A DNA stretch of 64,000 nucleotides from Trachythela sp. YZ-2020 (lineage: Eukaryota; Cnidaria; Anthozoa; Malacalcyonacea; Clavulariidae), in the NCBI GenBank assembly GCA_016169945.1, contig JADLSH010000032.1:434001-498000 (forward strand), written 5' to 3'. The translations under genes were made by a program, and so were the position numbers. How positions within the stretch are numbered: the first letter of the stretch is position 1; every line of letters starts with the position of its first letter. The notes beneath the pieces are model-generated. The model did no database searches. It was not told the DNA's origin and saw only the letters and a list, made by a program, of their open reading frames with translations. Positions 57,747 through 64,000 of the stretch are shown one piece after another.

Positions 57747-60700
57747 TCAATGGTTGCACAATTTCCGCTTCGACAATGCATCAAGTTCAATGGCACTACC
57801 ATGTTTTCCAGATATATTTACAGAACAGTTGTTTGCCAAAAATTTGTGGAATGCCAAAGGCCACTTGCCAAGAATATTGATCAGGTGAACGAACACTTCC
57901 GTGTAATAATTCGGGAAATTCAACTGTGCATACACAGGTAATTGTAGAAGATAATATGTTTCTCTGGCTTGCCCACAGCAGTAGCGAGTTGAAAAATCAA
58001 ATAATTCCAGCAATGGACCATAGAGCAAGAACATTCTGCTTCGGTATTTGAATGATTTGTCAATCTCAATGTTATGTTCTAGGAACTGCTTGAACTTAGC
58101 AATAAATATATGTGTATGACTTCCTGTTGATCTCGAGCACTGTTTTTGTTCCTCACTGGAGGGATAAAACTCTGGAGATGTAAATTCTACAACAGCTGCC
58201 ATTCCATATTCCCTCGCACCATCTCTTCCCGCCTCTCTTATGTAATTAGTTTGGGTCTATTCATTACCTTATTAACCAAGTAGTGAAAACCACCAGGTCC
58301 TTGTTCCTTGAAACAAGCTTCAACCAGGTGTCCCTTAGTATGCAAATCACCTGGTATTATGCCCGCCCAACTGTAGGCTTCAGATTTGGCCATGACAGAT
58401 CTGTTGTTTTTACACGTTCCGACATCACCTACAATACCAGTAATGTAGCCAGAACACGACCTGCTAATTTCTTTAGCTTTTTAATTTTTATTCTTAGTAA
58501 TGCTGCTGGTATGTTTTTTTAAAACTGATATCATAGCAAGAAATTGCATCATCCTCATCTTCGGACAAAATTAGTTGCATGATCTCACAAATTTCTGTCA
58601 ACTGCATTTTTTCAGCCACATATAAGGGAATTGGGACATTAACAAAAAGTGGTCCTTTAATGCTAGCACCACAGCTCATTAGTAGCTGACAAAGTTCTTT
58701 GTTACATAAAATTAAAGTACGGCTATTATAAGAGGAATGACACCACAATCTTCTTTAATGTTCGGATTATATCCTACAGCCAACAGGCACTCAACAAAAT
58801 GTATGTTACTTTTTTCAACCGCTTCGTGTAGTAGTGTACGTCCTAAATGATCTTTCATATTGATAATTACTTCAGACTGTTTAGTTAAGTCTTCAACTAA
58901 TCTTTCCATGCCATCTGACTGGGAGGCATTTCGTACTCTATTTTGCAATGACTCATACGTACTTCTAAATAATTCATCATACGTATAAAAAACTTGTTTC
59001 ATGCTTTCTAAAGTGGTATGTGTACTGGGCTCTTTAGCAGTGCATATATCATGACTATCCACTGTTTCATTATCATCCTATTCATCACAATTTTCTCCAG
59101 ATACTCCTTGTTCTTGTTCATTTTCTTGCTCTTGTTCTTGTTCATTTTCTTTATCTCGTTCAATGTTGTCTTTATGAAACTTTAACATAGAAATAAACTC
59201 ACAATGTTCCCTGGCTTGTCTGATGCAGAATGACTCTGTTTGCTTGTCAAAAGGAAGGTTTTCCTTTTTGGAGTAAACAGGAATGCCAAATATTCTTTCA
59301 AATTCATCCAGTATAGCCCCTGTCCCGCTTAGAGTACTGTTGTCCTCTAATGATAGGGGCAAAATGACAATGCAGATGAGAAATATCAGCAGGTATTGTT
59401 TTGTTCTTACAAATCCTAGTGTCAGTTTGATTGGTGTATGCATTACTTTTGATAAAAGTGTTACACTCAGTTTCTGTCATATCTTTTATTGGTTTTGGTG
59501 CGGAACATACAAAATTCATTCCATCATTCATAAAGTAGTTATCTTTATGCAAAAACCAAACCTTCTCCATCTCAGGGTAATGTTGCAGATATGGTAAAAT
59601 ACAAGATGTTTTTTTCTGCATCTCACTCGGTTGAAATCGATGTAGAAGGTTTAGATGGATGGATATTCCGAGTGAAATATTATATACAATATTTTAGACC
59701 TGAACGGTTCGGAACGGTTGCGAAAAATGCAACTCTAAGTCCTCCGACAGGAATTGAATATGCCGCCCTGCGATTCCGGTGCAGCGCTCTGACCACTGCA
59801 CGTAAAATTCCACATCTTGTTACCAATAGCCTTGAATAACCTATGATGGCGTATATTTCCCCTCTAAATGTTTAACATTGTCCATCAGCAATATAAGAGG
59901 GATGTTTCAAGGAGTTTTTGACAGCACGTTCCTCTCTCCGAGTAAAAGCTGCTTGTCCAAAAGGTTCATCACAGTGCTCCAGTGCACAGAAAGTCCCATT
60001 TTGTTCAACATATTGATCATTCTGCGACCAGTACCATATGAGATAAGCATCATTGTGAAAAATAGTGTAATGTCATTTTTGCACTTTTGACTTCTTAAGC
60101 TCATAAGCAAGTCAAGAGCATGAACAGCTCCCTTCTGCTTTTTGTTAGACTCATTCTCACTTCCAAGAAGTGCTCTGACAATACTGCCGGGTAAAAAATG
60201 GACAGTATTTACCAAGATCAACTTGCAATCTTGTAAATATCTCTCCTGTGACATTGTCAATGGATGGGAGAGTTTCTCCGTTTCTAATTCCTGTATCAAC
60301 TATGCGAGATAAATTATCCCACTCTTGTGCGAGAATTGCTACATCGCTTGATGATAGTGAAGTATCTTTTTTCTCAGCCAAAATTCTAAGTTCTTTCTCA
60401 TATTCCATATCAATTTGTTCTGATATAACAAAGACTTGTTTCATTTCTTTGTTATACAATTGAAGTAAAGATTTAAGAAATGTTTTATCATATGTTTGTT
60501 CTACAACAACAGACATGATATGGTCCATTATATTCTTGGCTTTTATCTTATGCTCAGCCAGCTCATCCTTCAACCGCGATATTACACTGTCACTGTTAAC
60601 ATTTGTTACGGTTTGATCAGTCTGACTAGTATACTGCAATTACTAATTAAATGAAATTGATTTCCTGCTGTAATATTCTTATACACACACTTATTTTTGT

Positions 60701-60972
60701 CAAATGAAGCTGTTTGAAATTCCCACCCGAACAGCTCTTGTAGCAAGATTTTTGCTATCAACGTGAAGGCAATCCATCAAAACATCTTGAGGTGTTGATC
60801 TACCCGGGCTTTCAACGAAGGTCTCCTTCAGGACATGTTGCAAATGATCTTGCCTTGCCTTACACTCTATTCCTTTTTCGCGTTTAGCTGTTAGTTCTTG
60901 AGCAATCTTTGATGGAGAAAGTGCATGCTTCGTTATGGGCCCACTTCTTTGAAGTGTAATATGACTTTTATA
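57747..60972 (-). pseudogene. Broken multi-exon gene with ankyrin repeats, tentatively DUF6589-like
   Basis: Parts in transcription order: 60972-60712 (LKETFVESPGR); an intron (donor GG|GTGGGA, acceptor TTGCAG); 60642-59801 (coiled region, then VHALDLLMSLRSQKCKND, then RHHRLFKAIGNKMWNFT); a SINE; 59608-59080 (ILPYLQHYPEMEKVWFLH, then an Asn/Glu/Gln-rich run NEQEQEQENEQEQ); 59062-58500 (two ankyrin repeats, HLGRTLLHEAVEKSN and NKELCQLLMSCGA); and a C-terminal exon at about 58240-57747 (CSVNISGKHGSAIELDAL). Lesions are a small frameshifting deletion near 60215, a stop near 59905, the SINE, a frame change near 59310, a stop at 59078 and a frame change near 58735. The last block resembles, from memory, the end of DUF6589 proteins, which are frequent near transposons in cnidarians. 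It is homologous to 61522-62807. Confidence 0.55.
59609..59800 (-). mobile_element. tRNA-derived SINE inside the ankyrin/DUF6589-like gene
   Basis: Reading the minus strand, an A-box-like TGGTCAGAGCG (59785-59795) and a decayed B box (ATTCAATTCC, 59750-59759) form the tRNA-like head. The body includes GCATTTTTCGCAACCG, and the tail ends in an A run next to GAGATGCAG. Host coding is interrupted between MWNFT and the ILPYL block, as the intact reading in the paralogue (MWNFTVRGRLIPYLEG) shows. No clean target duplication was seen. Confidence 0.7.
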
Positions 60973-61521
60973 TATCTTCTAGTACATCTACATTGACATC
61001 TAATGATAATAAAATTTTCTATTAGAACATGCAAAGTTCAGCTATTAATAACCAAATATCATTGTCATTGACACATTTTTGAAGCAACTATGTTACCAAG
61101 GGAAGGATAAAATATACAGTGTGGTTCAGATAAAAGACGTCACTGATTATATGAGGATAATTTACTGTATGTGTTGTTTTGAAATTATAATATTTATAGA
61201 GCATAGGCACGAACGTTTCTAATAAAACTAATACAACCGCACATTTCGTCATACTGTTTGGATTTGCAATGAAATAAAATAATTCAAACTATTCAGAGTT
61301 AACTCAGTATATTTTATATTAAAAATTTTGAAGTATAATAGTAAATATTTAAGAATACAAGAAAACGGAGAAATTAAAGACGTAAATCATCGATCTCGTA
61401 CGTAATATCGCTACTATCGTACAACGGTACAAAAATTATGCCCTTGAATAATATTCACTTATGAATAGATCAGAAAGCAAATGTTCGGCTATATTTTCAC
61501 TTACTTTCAATCGATAATTCA
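60973..61521. promoter_or_regulatory. Divergent intergenic region between the paired paralogues
   Basis: This AT-rich interval of about 550 bp separates the 5' parts of the minus gene (60972) and the plus gene (61522). It would contain both promoters if both were genes. No inverted repeat or motif shared by the two sides was recognised. Confidence 0.35.
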
Positions 61522-62807
61522 TTGAACGAAACGTTCAAATTCTTTATCATCCTCCATATTGTTGAATTTAACAAGCCAGTTCACCCCCTGGATTTGGATA
61601 GAGGTAAAAGACCAGAACTAGATCCAAGCGAGTATGAGCCACTAAGGAAAAAGCTATGTGGTGGTGATTGCAAGAAAAGGCAGGCCACGTTACAGTCGCA
61701 GCTGAAGAAGAACTTTGTCGAAAGCCCTGGGAAAAGGACAGATCAGTCTGTGGTAATGGGATTCCTCGAACATGACAGTAAAATTCTTACAACGAGAGCA
61801 GTGAAGTCTGCATTTCCTAATGTAGCATATGACAGACGAATGCAACAATGTAAGAATGTAAGCAAATCTGCTTATTTTGGTACAAGTAGTAATGGATCTG
61901 ATTTGGAAGTTAGACAGAACACTGAGATTTTGGAATTGGAACAAAATGTTTTGAGTCATAAAAAACAAAGCTAAGACACTTATGGATGAGATATTGGCTA
62001 ACTCCGCTGTAAAGGATGATGTTTACTTAATGTCTGATATTAATATGTATAACAAAGAAATGGAAAGCATTTCAAACCTTACAAACTCCATTGACCTTAT
62101 TTATGAGCACGAATTGAAACACTTGTTGGAAAGGGGGACCGATCAGAAAATATCTGCCACTGAAAGATCTGTTATTGTTTCAGAGTATGATAGATTATCT
62201 GCCCTAGTTGATCTTGGAATTAGAAGTAAAGTCAACGCACCAGTAGAGAAAGTATCCGGTGAAATGTTCCAAAACGTAAAACTTGATTTTGCCAAAGAAT
62301 GTCGGCCATTACTAGTGGATACTGTTTATTGTTTGCTTCCTGACACTGAAATGACAGACAGGAAATCCAAATGTGCAGTACATGCTCTTTCTTTGTTAGC
62401 AAGTTTAAGGAATAAGCATTGTAAAAATGACTTCTCATTAGTATTTACGATCAATGCTGGTCTCATATGGTGCTGAGTGCCGTACGATATATACGTTAAA
62501 TAAATGTGGCCTTACAATTCACTGGGACACACTTATGAATTTCCTAGACCGGCAACTCGAAGAGAAAATGAAGCATATCGCAACTTTAACACCACATGAA
62601 ATGCCATTACTCTTGCTCATCGATGATGTAAATATATATCGTGGCAGCAAACGACGCCACCGATTGTTTCAAGTCTATGATAGTAATATGTGGAATTTTA
62701 CTGTTAGAGGACGTTTGATTCCATACCTGGAAGGTATGATGACCTACTTTCATCAAAAGAAACTGCATGTGAAAGTCAACATGTGTCAAGTGTTTCACTT
62801 TCGATAA
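61522..62807 (+). pseudogene. Paralogue of the ankyrin/DUF6589-like gene, 5' part, two frameshifts
   Basis: The frame at 61522-61974 (PVHPLDLDRGKRPELDPSEY, then KKNFVESPGKRTDQSV and HDSKILTTRAVKSAF) passes into that at 61982-62476 through a run of six A at 61960-61965, where the paralogue reads with one fewer. It then passes into 62454-62807 through an extra A near 62452. Shared blocks with the minus copy are GLRxK/R..., KCAVHALSLLASLRNKHCKND, LVSYGAECRTIY and GLTIHWDTLMNFLDRQL. It stops at HVKVNMCQV without ankyrin or C-terminal parts. Two single-base shifts in A runs could also be sequence errors, in which case this would be an open gene of about 430 codons. Confidence 0.55.
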
Positions 62808-62837
62808 CATTTCGATAACAAGGGGAAATAGTATCAT

Positions 62838-63021
62838 CAGTATGTAGCTTGTTGATGTGCAAAAAGTCTTTAGTTTGACACACCATTGAATCAGGGATGT
62901 GAACACCAACACACCCAATAAACATTGAAATACATGTACAGACTGGGGATCTTACACCATCAATTTGATAGAGTGTGTTTAGACAGTGAGTAGACACAAT
63001 CACTTGAAACAAAACTGTATA
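62838..63021 (-). CDS. Possible internal exon of unknown gene
   Basis: A minus frame preceded by a plausible acceptor (CACTATACAG at 63022-63031) reads NTLYQIDGVRSPVCTCISM, then GVHIPDSMVCQTKDFLHINK. It is Cys-containing, with no recognised domain. It may be a 3' exon of the gene at 63229-63814 or part of the transposon complex. Confidence 0.25.
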
Positions 63022-63228
63022 GTGCAGTGGGAAAATGATATACAAAATTTTAAAAGTGCCATTTTAACAAAATAGTATGTTATCTTCAACACATATATAT
63101 CTGCATATGTTCAAATTAATCACATGTACAAGTACAGATACATTGCCAATTTATAAACTGTAGCTACTAAATCAGGGAAACAAATGGATGATTTGAAATA
63201 TATGCTACCTGCAGATGCTGCTCGTGGG

Positions 63229-63814
63229 TCAGCAGACGTTTTTCGGCGTTTTCCTCCACACACAATCCCCCACGGCTTCTCCCATGACCTCTGGCTCTTG
63301 ATCCACCACGTCCCCTGTTTGTTTCTGTCGCATTTGCACAGTTGCAAGAAGATTTTCTTTGACCGCGTTCACACGACCTCTCGCTCGCTTTGCACTTGGT
63401 TCTGGGCTATCCATCTCGTCACTACTATCATGTTCTTCACCCTGAAATTATTAGACATTACATAATTATAAATATTTTTAACAATTAAAATTCGGCAACA
63501 CTTAAATTTTTTTACATTTTAATACGTACCTGCGTTTCACTTTGATTCCGTCGATTCAAACACGAACTTCTGTCTGGGTGGCAAACGGAAGAGCATGCAA
63601 TAGTGCCCTTTTCTTTACAAGGACAAGCATTTCTTCCCTTTTCCCGCAAACACATTCCATGACATGAACATACTGCCATGCTTATATCCACATTGGGAAC
63701 TTGTGCAATGTCCTCGATTTGACTACGCTCGATTTCATCTACTGTGCTTCGACTTTCGTCCATTGTTGTATAATGTGGCATGGCTTTTTTGTGTTTAGCG
63801 AGGAAAGGTGGCAT
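63229..63814 (-). CDS. Two-exon gene with a Cys-rich (CxC/tesmin-like) cluster
   Basis: Exon 1 is 63814-63520 (ATG at 63814) and ends ...SETQ at CAG|GTACGT. Exon 2 starts after TTTCAG with GEEHDSSDE and runs to a TGA at 63229-63231 after KTPKNVC. The phase is 0 at the join. Exon 1 contains the cluster CSCHGMCLREKGRNACPC, then ACSSVCHPDRSSCLNR (eight or more Cys plus His), which should bind zinc and resembles CXC/CRC DNA-binding motifs. Exon 2 has a basic stretch (AKRARGRVN) that could be a nuclear signal. The frame is intact, so the gene may be live. It is convergent with the plus gene at 61522 and could be an accessory gene of the same mobile unit or a host regulator. Confidence 0.5.
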
Positions 63815-64000
63815 TTCGTTTTACTTCCCATGAAGCAGGTAAAAAAATACTGTAAGTATTGTATAAAAATACCACACACAAAGTCATTTAAAAAATCCAG
63901 GTGCAGTGAGAACAACAAGACGCAAAAGGCTTCATGTAAGACAGTTATATTGTATCAAAACAAAGGATGTAACAACTCTGACGGTCCAGCTGGGGCAAAC
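63815..64000. other. No gene recognised (upstream of the Cys-rich gene)
   Basis: Probably the 5' flank of the minus-strand gene starting at 63814. The sequence is truncated by the window edge. Confidence 0.3.

Overview
The window looks like transposon-crowded, AT-rich DNA from a metazoan with spliced genes. It is most likely a cnidarian, and within that probably an anthozoan. That placement is an inference from three things: introns with GT/AG borders, non-LTR retrotransposons whose ORF2 carries a 2A-like N-terminus, and a short fold-back repeat (arm CCTCGTACCCAGGG) that I associate from memory with coral and sea-anemone genomes. Nothing bacterial or organellar was seen.

Layout. 1-2.7 kb: relics of repeats and nested MITEs. 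2.74-23.05 kb: a head-to-tail tandem duplication (copy A about 2743-12195, copy B about 12222-23045). Each copy holds one complete-looking set of minus-strand exons of a small spliced gene, possibly beta-trefoil, plus the same set of older insertions. The outer breakpoints fall inside a TTAA-flanked MITE (left) and inside the endonuclease domain of a non-LTR element (right). 22-24.8 kb: that decayed non-LTR element. 24.8-32.9 kb and 36.0-50.2 kb: an older, rearranged duplicated pair. The first member contains a decayed two-ORF non-LTR element (26.9-32.1 kb) with a SGNH/esterase-like ORF1. 33.3-35.2 kb: a local tandem duplication with SINE relics.

39769-47656 is a 7,888-bp DNA transposon. It has 736-bp terminal inverted repeats, a 4-bp target duplication (TACT) and an empty site preserved in the paralogous segment near 32.37 kb. 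Its transposase gene is broken by one nonsense codon and one frameshift, and a 467-bp hAT-type MITE and two copies of a fold-back family sit inside it. 47.9-50.0 kb: an internally deleted non-LTR copy. 50.26-57.05 kb: a non-LTR element on the minus strand whose ORF2 (about 1,099 codons) appears open from end to end, except that a 3.29-kb CACTA/EnSpm-like element with dense subterminal repeats sits in the endonuclease domain.

57.7-62.8 kb holds two divergently arranged, mutually homologous broken genes of a family I only tentatively link to DUF6589 proteins. One carries ankyrin repeats and a tRNA-derived SINE. 63.2-63.8 kb holds a two-exon gene with a Cys-rich cluster.

The best candidates for something undescribed are the 7.9-kb element with its in-window empty site, the head-to-head ankyrin/DUF6589-like pair with its Cys-rich neighbour, and the unidentified duplicated spliced gene.
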